A stretch of DNA of 21,088 bases from Bacteroidota bacterium (GCA_024280675.1 JAJRPT010000235.1:1-21088), one strand, 5' to 3'; shown: positions 1 through 7,601, numbered from the stretch's first letter. A program made the numbers and translations. The notes: a model not told the origin generated them from the letters alone.

Positions 1-1184
1 ATCATAATTCCACCAACTTGAGCCATTGCCTCCAAAATTAACATACCTGGCATGATTGGTTTTCCAGGAAAATGCCCTGGGAAGAATGGTTCATTGATTG
101 TCACATTTTTGCAAGCTATTATTATTTTTTCTTTCTCATCGTAACTCATCACCTTATCGAGCAGAAGGAATGGATAGCGATGAGGCAATATTTCCAATAT
201 TTCATTAATATCCAATTTTATATTTGACAAGTTATTTGGATCATATTTTTCTTTTTCCTTAGACTCCAAATATTTAGCTCTGATTAATTTAGCTAGTTCA
301 ATATTGGAGGCATGCCCGGGGCGTGCGGCAAGAATTTGCCCTTTGACCAGCACTCCAGCCAAAGTTAAATCACCAATAATATCGAGTAATTTATGCCTTG
401 CTGGTTCATTCTTGAATCTGAGTGGCTCATCGTTTAGGATTCCACTTTTGTGATAGGAAGGGACGTTGTCGAGACCAAACATTTCTTTAATTTCTTCTAG
501 TTCATCCTCGCTCACTTCCTTATCGACAATAACCACACCCGATTCGAGTGAGCCACCTTTTATTAGCCCATTTCTTTTCAGTGTTTGAAGTTCTGTCAGA
601 AAACAAAATGTGCGAGCTGGTGCAAATTCTTTTGCAAATTCTCCATTAAAATCAAATAGTCCTGTGTGTTGTGAACCAAGTGCAGGGTTTTCATAATCTA
701 CCATTACTGTAATTCTATAATCTTGATTAGGAAGTGCGACAAGGTCTATTTCTTTTTCGTCATTTTGGTAGCGAATCATTTCCGAAAGGACAAAATATTC
801 TCTTGGCTCGTCTTGCTCCTCCATCCCCGCCTCGAGCAAAGCATTGACATAAGGCATCGAGGACCCGTCGCCCACGGGTGGTTCATTGGTCGAGAGTTCA
901 ATTATACAGTTATCAATCCTTAGCCCTACAAGAGCTGCCAGAACATGCTCAACGGTATGAACCTTCACATCCCCAATTCCTAATGTTGTACCACGAGAAA
1001 GGTCTATCACATAATCAACAAGTGCTGGAATTTCAACATTAGGCTCAACATCTGTTCTTACAAAACTATAGCCATGACCGGCTGGAGCTGGGCAAAAAGT
1101 AATTGTAGATTCATTGCCTGTATGAAGTCCAATACCTGTTAGGGAGGATTTCTTCTTTATAGTTCTTTGATTTTCTTGAGCCAT
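1..1184 (-). CDS. lpxC-fabZ: LpxC-FabZ bifunctional enzyme (3' end beyond left edge)
   Basis: Two-domain enzyme. The LpxC part deacetylates UDP-3-O-acyl-GlcNAc, the committed step of lipid A synthesis; the FabZ part dehydrates 3-hydroxyacyl-ACP in fatty acid synthesis. 394 residues are visible and the frame is open to the window edge. LpxC covers about 1-305: HTVEH at 76-80 and HKLLDIIGD at 264-272 carry the expected zinc ligands (H76, H264, D268), with the catalytic-type H291 in RPGHASN. A linker of about 15 lysine/glutamate-rich residues precedes FabZ, which begins near 323 with LPHRYPFLLLDKV; FFPGHFPG (H371) and LILEAMAQ (E385) are the catalytic His and Glu. The ATG at 1184 follows AAGGA at about 7 bases. 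The fusion is a known trait of Bacteroidota/Chlorobi. The C-terminal part of FabZ lies outside the window. A hairpin upstream suggests its own transcript; I found no convincing promoter. Confidence 0.96.
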   Translation of the reverse strand, partial: MAQENQRTIKKKSSLTGIGLHTGNESTITFCPAPAGHGYSFVRTDVEPNVEIPALVDYVIDLSRGTTLGIGDVKVHTVEHVLAALVGLRIDNCIIELSTNEPPVGDGSSMPYVNALLEAGMEEQDEPREYFVLSEMIRYQNDEKEIDLVALPNQDYRITVMVDYENPALGSQHTGLFDFNGEFAKEFAPARTFCFLTELQTLKRNGLIKGGSLESGVVIVDKEVSEDELEEIKEMFGLDNVPSYHKSGILNDEPLRFKNEPARHKLLDIIGDLTLAGVLVKGQILAARPGHASNIELAKLIRAKYLESKEKEKYDPNNLSNIKLDINEILEILPHRYPFLLLDKVMSYDEKEKIIIACKNVTINEPFFPGHFPGKPIMPGMLILEAMAQVGGIM

Positions 1185-1292
1185 ATAATTCCTTAGTTCA
1201 TAGAAGACGAAATTAACGAAAAATTATCAATATACACCCACACCACTCCTCACTCTTTTCTCCACATTTGCTAAATGCTTGGAAAGTTTACG

Positions 1293-1320
1293 AAAAAAAG
1301 CAAGAGTAATGACTTGCTTT
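1293..1320 (-). terminator. Intrinsic terminator candidate after lpxD
   Basis: An 8-bp perfect stem (AAAGCAAG at 1297-1304, CTTGCTTT at 1313-1320) with an 8-base loop lies about 31 bases beyond the lpxD stop. On the minus strand the stem is followed by four more T (1296-1293), giving seven T in a row if the stem end is included. The stem is only moderately GC-rich, so read-through into lpxC-fabZ is likely to be partial. Confidence 0.55.
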
Positions 1321-1351
1321 AGAATTTTTTGTGTGTAATAAGTGTTGAAAA

Positions 1352-2323
1352 TTACTTTTCTTTTCTTTCCAGTTTCCTAATTGTTCTCAAAATATTTGGT
1401 AATTCCGACATTGCATTAATTATTTTCAATGCCTCAATCCGTGGTTTTATTGGAGACCCGAAATAAGCACCTGCTTTTTTAATACTTTGTGCAATCCCAG
1501 ATTGTGCCATAATTGTCACATCATCTGCGATTGTGATATGCCCAACAGAGCCAACTTGCCCACCAATTTTTACTCTTTTCCCAATTTTTACAGATCCAGC
1601 AATTCCAGTCTGAGAGGCAATGGCAGTGTTTTCTCCAATTTCTACATTGTGTGCAATTTGAACTAGATTATCAATTTTCACGCCATCTGAAATTATTGTA
1701 GAACCAGCAACTGAGCGGTCAATAGTCGTATTTGCACCGATTTCTACATTATTGCCAATTTGCACATTTCCCATTTGTGGAACTTTCTCATAAGAGCCGT
1801 CGCCCAATTGCTCAAATCCAAAACCATCCCCACCAATGACAGCTCCTGAGTGAATGATTACATTATCTCCAATTTCTGTGTAATCGTATATTGTAACATT
1901 TGGATAAATTCTGACATTATCTCCAATTTTACAACTAGAACCAATCACTACCCCAGCCAATATATTTGGATTATCACCGATTAAAGTGTTCTCACCAATT
2001 ATTACACTTTTGTCAATTTTGCTGTCTTTGGAACGCAGTTTATCCAAATATGTCAGAAAAATAACAAAAGATTTATAAGGGTTTTCACATTCAATGAAGG
2101 CTTGACCTTTCGTTGAGTTTCTTGCAAAATCTAGTGGAACTAGAACGACCGAAGGGTTCCGTTCGTCTAGGATTGCTCCGAGTTCCGTCTTAGCAATAAA
2201 AACTAAATCCATTTCCTCGGCATTACCGGCTCTATTTACTCTGCTTGCAACTATATCAGACTCGCCCTGCAAGCTCCCGCCCACAATTTCAGCAATTTGC
2301 CCAGCCGAGAGTTTGAACATCAT
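1352..2323 (-). CDS. lpxD: UDP-3-O-acylglucosamine N-acyltransferase LpxD
   Basis: Transfers a 3-hydroxyacyl chain from ACP to the glucosamine nitrogen, the step after LpxC in lipid A synthesis; cytoplasmic homotrimer. 323 residues, normal for the family. The N-terminal uridine-binding domain (about 1-100) contains SRVNRAGNAEEMDLVFIA. From about 105 to 280 there are hexapeptide repeats of the left-handed beta-helix type (repeated IGxNVxI). GGDGFGF at 164-170, ANTTIDR at 197-203 and IAHN with the catalytic His225 are the family landmarks. A C-terminal helix (ELPNILRTIRKLERK) ends the protein. The start is ATG ATG at 2323/2320; the first ATG overlaps the stop of the upstream Skp-like gene in an ATGA junction, which indicates translational coupling. 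Confidence 0.96.
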   Translation of the reverse strand: MMFKLSAGQIAEIVGGSLQGESDIVASRVNRAGNAEEMDLVFIAKTELGAILDERNPSVVLVPLDFARNSTKGQAFIECENPYKSFVIFLTYLDKLRSKDSKIDKSVIIGENTLIGDNPNILAGVVIGSSCKIGDNVRIYPNVTIYDYTEIGDNVIIHSGAVIGGDGFGFEQLGDGSYEKVPQMGNVQIGNNVEIGANTTIDRSVAGSTIISDGVKIDNLVQIAHNVEIGENTAIASQTGIAGSVKIGKRVKIGGQVGSVGHITIADDVTIMAQSGIAQSIKKAGAYFGSPIKPRIEALKIINAMSELPNILRTIRKLERKEK

Positions 2324-3078
2324 TTCTTTTCCTTATTCATAGGCTCGGGAATTTCTTTTTCAATTTGCCCAGGTGGAATAAGCTCTTCTTCTTCTTCTTC
2401 GGAGTCACTTCTTTCTCGCTCTTCCCTTTGCTCCATTTCTTGTTTTTCGGAGGCTGAACGCACTCTTCTTGAGCGACGACGTTTGGATTGCCTTTGCTTT
2501 GATTCCTTAACTTTATTTCTAGGGTCGGCTTCGATTTTCTTATTTAACTCTGCTTCCAGGGCTGCAGTATCAACTCCTAATCTTTTGAGAACTTTGACTG
2601 TTAGATCGTATTTATAATTTGTATATGGAACTGGTTGTAGGCTTTTGTCAAACACAAAATCATAGGAATTTTCTGCTGCAACAGACCTAACTGCCGCAAA
2701 TATTTTCAACTCAATTGGTTCCCAAATAGTCTTCACCATCTTGTCATACTCGCCACCAGGTTCGAAATGCTCTTGTGCAAAGCTTGTCTTTTTGTTCTTC
2801 AGATCTTTCAACTCCCTTTCTCTCTGCATTCTTTCGGTATCTGTCCAAATGAGCCGATTTCTTTTGATTTTGAGATCGAGGTTGTGAATCTTAATCTGGA
2901 ATTGTTCTATTTGCCTTTTCCATTCTTCAACATTTGACTGGAGGCGTTGCTCTGCCAGTTGTGCCTCTGGGAACTTATCTCTTATGACATCGGAGGCAAT
3001 AAAAGCCATTCTTTGCTGAGAATAAAGACCAACAGCAGAGGTGACTAAAATCATTAGGTATAGTTTGAGTAATTTCAT
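2320..3078 (-). CDS. OmpH/Skp-like periplasmic chaperone with long charged tail
   Basis: Second of two adjacent OmpH/Skp-family proteins, probably a periplasmic chaperone for outer-membrane proteins on their way to BamA. 252 residues, well above the roughly 160-180 usual for the family. Signal peptide at 1-20 (MKLLKLYLMILVTSAVGLYS, cleavage near Q21). A long charged coiled coil spans about 35-105, and the beta-core returns at about 125-168 (FVFDKSL, YDLTVKVLKRLGV). From about 185 onward there is an extra tail: first Arg/Lys/Ser-rich (RRRSRR near 201-205), then Glu-rich with six consecutive Glu at about 227-232. The start of the mature region departs from the usual KIGxVD pattern. It lies 82 bases after the first skp gene and overlaps lpxD by 4 bases. 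The family call is sound; the function of the tail is unknown. Confidence 0.88.
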   Translation of the reverse strand: MKLLKLYLMILVTSAVGLYSQQRMAFIASDVIRDKFPEAQLAEQRLQSNVEEWKRQIEQFQIKIHNLDLKIKRNRLIWTDTERMQRERELKDLKNKKTSFAQEHFEPGGEYDKMVKTIWEPIELKIFAAVRSVAAENSYDFVFDKSLQPVPYTNYKYDLTVKVLKRLGVDTAALEAELNKKIEADPRNKVKESKQRQSKRRRSRRVRSASEKQEMEQREERERSDSEEEEEELIPPGQIEKEIPEPMNKEKK

Positions 3079-3160
3079 TTTATGTTTTTTGAAATTGAAT
3101 AAAATTAAGTAAATAAAAATATCAAACTAAGCCCCTTAATTATATATTTTAATGAAAAAA

Positions 3161-3676
3161 TTATTTCCCGCGCTGCATGAGGTCAAGCACTTTGAAAGTG
3201 ATGTCATCTTTTGTTTGAGAGTAGAGAACACTTGGTCCGTTTTTGTCTAGCACGACGGTTACTTTTTCTTTTTTGGCAACTTTTTCTATTGCCTCGAGAA
3301 TTTCATTTCTAATTGGCTCCAGCACTGCCGCTCTTTTTTGAAAAAGCAAACCCTGTTGCCCAAGCCTTTCTTGATAGTATTGTTGCAGTCCCATTTGTTG
3401 TGCTTGAAGCTCTTGTTCTGCCTTCATTTGCTGATCGCTTGGCATCATGGTTTTTTGCTTTTGGTATGCTGCCACTGCTTCTTCTAGTTCCCGCTGCATA
3501 TTGACAAGCGTATCTTGGTATCTTTGAGCCAAGACCTGCAAATCTTTTTCAGCTTGTTTTGCCTTGTCAAGACTTTGAGCAATAGTTTCAAGATCCACTA
3601 TTCCAATCTTAGTCGCAAATGATGTGAATACACATGTAAATAAGGCAAAAGTCACAATTACAAAAAACTTCTTCAT
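3161..3676 (-). CDS. skp: OmpH/Skp family periplasmic chaperone
   Basis: Holdase-type chaperone that keeps unfolded outer-membrane proteins soluble in the periplasm and feeds the BAM complex. 171 residues, typical length. Signal peptide at 1-21 (MKKFFVIVTFALFTCVFTSFA), followed directly by the characteristic first strand KIGIVDLETI. A Gln/Glu/Lys-rich coiled coil spans about 35-120, and the closing strands are VTVVLDKNGPSVLYS (139-153) and DITFKVLDLMQRG (158-170). A GGAG lies about 10 bases upstream of the ATG. It sits 86 bases downstream of bamA, the common genomic partner of this family. Confidence 0.94.
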   Translation of the reverse strand: MKKFFVIVTFALFTCVFTSFATKIGIVDLETIAQSLDKAKQAEKDLQVLAQRYQDTLVNMQRELEEAVAAYQKQKTMMPSDQQMKAEQELQAQQMGLQQYYQERLGQQGLLFQKRAAVLEPIRNEILEAIEKVAKKEKVTVVLDKNGPSVLYSQTKDDITFKVLDLMQRGK

Positions 3677-3730
3677 TAAAGTTTACTCCGATATAAAAAA
3701 AATTATTAAATATTTTACTTTTCTTTTGTC

Positions 3731-3763
3731 AAACTTAACTAATAAAATACATAAATTAAGTTT
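3731..3763. repeat. Inverted repeat directly after bamA
   Basis: AAACTTAA (3731-3738) and its exact complement TTAAGTTT (3756-3763) flank a 17-base AT-rich loop; the second arm touches the bamA stop codon. There is no T tract after it on the minus strand, so it does not look like an intrinsic terminator. It could be an mRNA processing or stability stem-loop between bamA and skp, or chance in AT-rich DNA. Confidence 0.35.
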
Positions 3764-6153
3764 TATCTACCCATACTAAAATTAAATCTCCAATCAGGCT
3801 CAATTCTTCCGCTTCCCAATGAAGATGGGTCGAAACCATATCCATAACTAAACCCTAGTATGCCAATAGGATTGACAAACATTTGTACACCAAGCCCCGC
3901 AGATCTTTTTAAATCAAATGGGTTTAGCACCTCCATATCATTCCATACATTTCCAGCTTCGGCATACCCATAAACATAGACAGGCATTGGGTTTAGCGAA
4001 ATTGCGAAACGAAGTTCAGCCGTGTATTTCAGCATCAACTTCCCTCCCGTGTCATTGACCGACCTGTCGTCATAACCCCTTAGAGGAGTTATCCCAAACC
4101 CTCCAATACCAGAGCCACCCATTCTGTAGAGTTCAATTGGATTTAATGTAGTATCTGTCACAATCCCGTCAATATAGCCGAAAAGAGTTCCTAAATAAAG
4201 TACAAGGCGGTCTTGCTCACCCATTTTCATAAGTGGATTGTATAAATCAAAGCTAAGTTCGTTTTTCACAAAGTCAGTCGTTCCAATGCCCACCGAACCC
4301 ATTGCCCAAGAAGTAGATAGGGCAAACTTAGAGCCAGTGGTAGGGAAAAACATATTGTTTAAACTTGCACGAGAAATAGTCTGACCAACTGTAATTTCGG
4401 TACTCTTTCCTTGACGATAATAAATTGAGGCAGTCTCGACATCATTTTCTTGAGCTCGTAAACTATAATTTATTCTAAAATAATCATCTGGCCATTTCAA
4501 CCTACGCCCGATATTGACAGATATTCCACGCCTGTTATACTTATATGACCAATTTATCCTTGTATCGAAAATATTGAATCCTATAGTTGTTGGCTCGTCC
4601 AAAAGCCAAGGCTGTGTGTAACCAATAGAAAAAGAGCTGAATCTGGAGGCTTGACCAAACTCCCAGTTGAAATTTAATAGCTCTCCCCCACCGCCAGCAA
4701 ATGGTTCGGTAAATGAAAAATTATTAAATGTAAAACCAAGAGCACCCGTCAGACCAAATGAGCCAGCAAAGCCAATCTGGGCATTAAAAGTATCGGTCGA
4801 TTTTTCCTCCACCCGAAACTCAATATCAACAGAGGTTTTGTCCTTAGGAATTGGTTTTACATCCGGGCGAAGAGCTTCAGGATTAAAATATCCCAAAACG
4901 TTGAGAGCATTGACTGAGCGAATGATTGCAGATCTATTAAAATAATCACCAGGCCTGACGTAAAGCTCACGCCGAATGACTTTGTCCTTTGTCTTGATAT
5001 TTCCCAATATATTCACTCGCCTGACAATCGCTCTATCACCCTCGAACACTTTAACATACACATCAACTGTATCGTCGGAGATTCTTTTTTCTTCTTTTAC
5101 GAACTCGCAAAAAAGATAGCCAGTATTGTTATAGAGTGATTTTGCATCTGTCTGTTCTTGATTCATATTCAGATTCATGTCGAAGCGTTCTTGGTCATAG
5201 ACTTCTCCACTTTCAAACTCCAACTTTCTTTCGAGAATTTCAGATGTAAAGATTGTATTTCCTTCAAAGTATGCCTTTCTAAAATAAATCTTCTTGCCTT
5301 CATAAATTTTTAATTTAATAGTGACTTCTTCCTCATATTCATCGTAAATAACGGTATCAGACAACAGTTCTGCGTCGATAAAGCCTTGTCTTTTGAATTC
5401 CATCTTGAGATTTTCAAGATCACTTTCATAGTCATCTTGATTATAATCAGAAGAAGCCCAGAACTCCCACCAAGGCTTCTCTCCAATGTTTTCCATTGCT
5501 GAGTTCAACTTGCCGATGTCTAATTCCGTGACCCCATCGAAGACTATTTCCTCAACACTGTATTCTGATCCCTCTTCGATATAAATTTCCATACGTGAGA
5601 ATTGTGCCGTATCTGTTGGTTCTAGCTCAACATCAACTTCGGCAAATGCAAGATCTTCTTCTCTGTACAATTTCAGAATTTCTCTTTTTGCTAGATAAAC
5701 ATCATACCCTGAGATAATATCGCCACGATACCGGTTTACGGCCTCTTTTATATCAGAGGTAGAAACTTCGTCATTGTTTTTTATCACAATTTCAGAGAGC
5801 CTGTAATTTTCTTTAACTTTGATGACAAGGAAAACACCAGCAACTCCAATTCTATCAACCACAATATCCACGTATGAGAACTGTTTCCTGTCCCAGAGCC
5901 TTTTGACTGCACTTGTAATTTTCTCATCAAATGGGTAGACAAAAGTCTCACCGGCGACAAGCCCGCTGAGCGAGATAAGTGTCTCGGAGCTAACAAACTC
6001 ATTACCTTGGCAAGATATTCCAGCAATATTATAAACCTTCCCCTCGCCTTCTCTTCCCCCCGTGGAACTGCTCTGAGAAAATAAGCTAGTAAAAGATATT
6101 AATAAGATGCTAATATTTGCCAAAAGCAGAGATAATCTTTTTAAGATAACCAT
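3763..6153 (-). CDS. bamA: BamA, outer-membrane protein assembly factor
   Basis: Central component of the BAM machine that folds and inserts beta-barrel proteins into the outer membrane. 796 residues. Signal peptide at about 1-27 (MVILKRLSLLLANISILLIS...). Five POTRA-type repeats are recognisable at about 40-115, 117-195, 198-287, 289-372 and 375-450, including GNTIFTSEIL (298-307) and GNIKTKDKVIRREL (384-397). The barrel runs from about 453 to the end; LRGYDD at 691-696 is the equivalent of the VRGF loop-6 motif. The last residues, WRFNFSMGR, lack the aromatic residue that normally ends the beta-signal. The start is fixed by the signal peptide; it overlaps the 3' end of uppS by 44 bases. POTRA3 carries an unusual acidic and Trp-rich insert (KPWWEFWASSDYNQDDYE, about 226-243). 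Confidence 0.95.
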   Translation of the reverse strand: MVILKRLSLLLANISILLISFTSLFSQSSSTGGREGEGKVYNIAGISCQGNEFVSSETLISLSGLVAGETFVYPFDEKITSAVKRLWDRKQFSYVDIVVDRIGVAGVFLVIKVKENYRLSEIVIKNNDEVSTSDIKEAVNRYRGDIISGYDVYLAKREILKLYREEDLAFAEVDVELEPTDTAQFSRMEIYIEEGSEYSVEEIVFDGVTELDIGKLNSAMENIGEKPWWEFWASSDYNQDDYESDLENLKMEFKRQGFIDAELLSDTVIYDEYEEEVTIKLKIYEGKKIYFRKAYFEGNTIFTSEILERKLEFESGEVYDQERFDMNLNMNQEQTDAKSLYNNTGYLFCEFVKEEKRISDDTVDVYVKVFEGDRAIVRRVNILGNIKTKDKVIRRELYVRPGDYFNRSAIIRSVNALNVLGYFNPEALRPDVKPIPKDKTSVDIEFRVEEKSTDTFNAQIGFAGSFGLTGALGFTFNNFSFTEPFAGGGGELLNFNWEFGQASRFSSFSIGYTQPWLLDEPTTIGFNIFDTRINWSYKYNRRGISVNIGRRLKWPDDYFRINYSLRAQENDVETASIYYRQGKSTEITVGQTISRASLNNMFFPTTGSKFALSTSWAMGSVGIGTTDFVKNELSFDLYNPLMKMGEQDRLVLYLGTLFGYIDGIVTDTTLNPIELYRMGGSGIGGFGITPLRGYDDRSVNDTGGKLMLKYTAELRFAISLNPMPVYVYGYAEAGNVWNDMEVLNPFDLKRSAGLGVQMFVNPIGILGFSYGYGFDPSSLGSGRIEPDWRFNFSMGR

Positions 6154-6979
6154 TATTTCCTTCTGTTTCTTTACCAGTTTTGAGTGTGTCAGTTTTAGGA
6201 TTACTTGTTAATTGATCGGAGGTCATTCCAAATCTTCGTTCTCTACCTATATAATTTGACAATGCCTCATACAAATCATTTCGTCTAAATTTTGGCCAAA
6301 GCTTTTTAGAAATATAAATCTCACCATAGGCAATTTCCCACAACAGGAAATTACTCACACGAAACTCGCCGCTTGTCCGAATCAACAAATCGGGATCGGG
6401 CATATCTTTGGTCTGTAAATAATTAGAAAAGGTCTCTTCAGAAATATCTTCTGGAGAAAGATTTCCCGCCCTTACGTCCATTGCAATGAGTTGGGAAGCA
6501 CGCACAATGTCCCAACGGCTACCATAAGAAAGTGCCAGAGTAAGAGTTAGCCCTGTGTTATTTTTAGTTCTCTCAATCGAATTCTGCAATATGCTTCTTA
6601 CACTTTGCGGCAAAGATGATGTTCTGCCAATAACGGCAAGCCTCACATTATTTTCATCAAGCTCAGAGATTTCATCTTGTAGGAATATTTCAAGCAGTTT
6701 CATCAGCCCTTTAATCTCATTTTTTGGCCGTTTCCAATTTTCAATCGAGAAGGCGTAAAGTGTCAAAAAATTAACGCCCAACTGAGAACAAGCCTTTACT
6801 ATATCACGAACAGATTCAATTCCTTCTCTGTGTCCCAGGAGACGGGGGATATTTTTACTTTTTGCCCAACGCCCATTCCCGTCCATAATTATGGCAACAT
6901 GAGAGGGAAGCCCTTGGCTTTCAATAAGCCCACATTGGATTTGAGCGTCATCAGTCTCTAGGTTTGCAGTCCAGTTCAT
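6110..6979 (-). CDS. uppS: Undecaprenyl pyrophosphate synthase (cis-prenyltransferase)
   Basis: Condenses isopentenyl units onto farnesyl-PP to make the C55 lipid carrier for peptidoglycan and O-antigen. 289 residues, about 30-45 longer than usual. HVAIIMDGNGRWA at 27-39 holds the catalytic Asp33. LYAFSIENWKRP follows near 74-85, LALSYGSRWDI near 148-158, and the pyrophosphate-binding region reads DPDLLIRTSGEFRVSNFLLW with IAYGEIYISKKLWP after it. The family core ends near RERRFGM (about 246-252); the remaining Thr/Lys/Gly-rich residues are an extension whose last 14 codons overlap the beginning of bamA. First gene of the minus-strand envelope cluster. The ATG at 6979 has no evident Shine-Dalgarno. 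Confidence 0.96.
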   Translation of the reverse strand: MNWTANLETDDAQIQCGLIESQGLPSHVAIIMDGNGRWAKSKNIPRLLGHREGIESVRDIVKACSQLGVNFLTLYAFSIENWKRPKNEIKGLMKLLEIFLQDEISELDENNVRLAVIGRTSSLPQSVRSILQNSIERTKNNTGLTLTLALSYGSRWDIVRASQLIAMDVRAGNLSPEDISEETFSNYLQTKDMPDPDLLIRTSGEFRVSNFLLWEIAYGEIYISKKLWPKFRRNDLYEALSNYIGRERRFGMTSDQLTSNPKTDTLKTGKETEGNNGYLKKIISAFGKY

Positions 6980-7140
6980 AATACATATTTGTTTTAATTA
7001 GAAATACTTTCTATTAAAGTGAATAAACGCAAGCCCTCAAGATAAGTTACAAAATTCATTAATACAAATTAGTTGATAAGTTAGAATGTAACTGAGTTAA
7101 GTTTACAATTTATTTACACTTCTTTTGCTATCTTTTTGCC

Positions 7141-7154
7141 AAATATTAATATTT
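7141..7154. repeat. Perfect 14-bp AT palindrome
   Basis: AAATATTAATATTT reads identically on both strands. It lies 14 bases upstream of the -33-like box of the HU promoter candidate, where an operator for a dimeric regulator, or HU autoregulation, would be plausible. The composition makes a chance occurrence possible. Confidence 0.35.
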
Positions 7155-7167
7155 TTTACAAACTTCT

Positions 7168-7198
7168 CTTGTATTTAACTAATTGCTTGTTATATTTG
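7168..7198 (+). promoter_or_regulatory. Bacteroidota-type promoter candidate for HU operon
   Basis: TTG at 7169-7171 (CTTG), 19 bases, then TATATTTG at 7191-7198. This fits the Bacteroidota primary sigma pattern of TTTG at -33 and TAnnTTTG at -7 with the usual spacing. Transcription would begin near 7205, leaving a leader of roughly 80 bases before the HU ATG. Confidence 0.5.
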
Positions 7199-7285
7199 CG
7201 CTTTAAGGGTCGGGGAACTTTATAATATTTTAATATATTTTATATTCCAGACCAGTATTTCTCACATATTAAATCATAAGAAGCG

Positions 7286-7585
7286 ATGGGAAAGAGCAAA
7301 ACAAAAGCCGATTTGGTCAATGAGATTTCCTCGGCAACTGGTCTAACAAAGACCGAAACTAAGGCAGTAATAGACGGATTGCTTCAATCGGTAATAACTT
7401 CCGTTTCCAATGGTCAAAGAATCGAGTTACGTGGATTTGGAGTGTTCAATTCTAAGGAAAGAAAACCAAGAATTGCCCGCAACCCAAAGACTGGCGAACT
7501 CATTCCTCTGGACAAACGTTTTGTACCAATTTTTAAACCATCACCCGACTTCACTAAAAAAGTAAACAATTCATTAAAAGACTAA
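7286..7585 (+). CDS. hup: HU/IHF-family DNA-binding protein
   Basis: Nucleoid-associated protein that bends DNA as a dimer. 99 residues, normal length. The N-terminal helices read KADLVNEISSATGLTKTE (7-24). The conserved turn GFGVF is at 50-54, and the DNA-intercalating arm region is ARNPKTGELIPL at 64-75, followed by FKPSPDFTKKVN. Arm and turn match HU/IHF well, but HU and IHF subunits cannot be separated confidently here. First gene of a short operon with the 30-residue ribosomal-type protein 16 bases downstream and a shared terminator. Confidence 0.95.
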   Translation: MGKSKTKADLVNEISSATGLTKTETKAVIDGLLQSVITSVSNGQRIELRGFGVFNSKERKPRIARNPKTGELIPLDKRFVPIFKPSPDFTKKVNNSLKD

Positions 7586-7601
7586 ATTTAGGACACTCAA
7601 T

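Larger units (their letters stand above)
6980..7285. other. Divergent intergenic control region uppS / HU
   Basis: 306 bases without a gene between the uppS start (minus) and the HU start (plus). It is very AT-rich. It contains a good plus-strand promoter candidate (7168-7198) and a perfect 14-bp palindrome (7141-7154). I looked for TAnnTTTG on the minus strand and found only one-mismatch matches without a suitably placed upstream box, so I do not call a uppS promoter. No hairpin typical of a riboswitch and no small ORF with family features was seen. Confidence 0.7.

Noticed and set aside
723..923. 66-codon plus-strand frame within lpxC-fabZ
   Set aside because: Antisense to the conserved LpxC domain, with no supporting features.
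2297..2617. 106-codon plus-strand frame opposite the Skp-like tail and the lpxD start
   Set aside because: The Ser-rich product is simply the antisense reading of the GAA/Arg-rich tail region; both minus-strand genes there are well supported.
5784..6026. 80-codon minus-strand frame inside bamA
   Set aside because: Different frame of the POTRA1 coding region; no signal peptide or conserved motif.
6980..7190. Minus-strand TAnnTTTG-like sites as a uppS promoter
   Set aside because: The best matches have one mismatch and no TTTG box at the expected distance.
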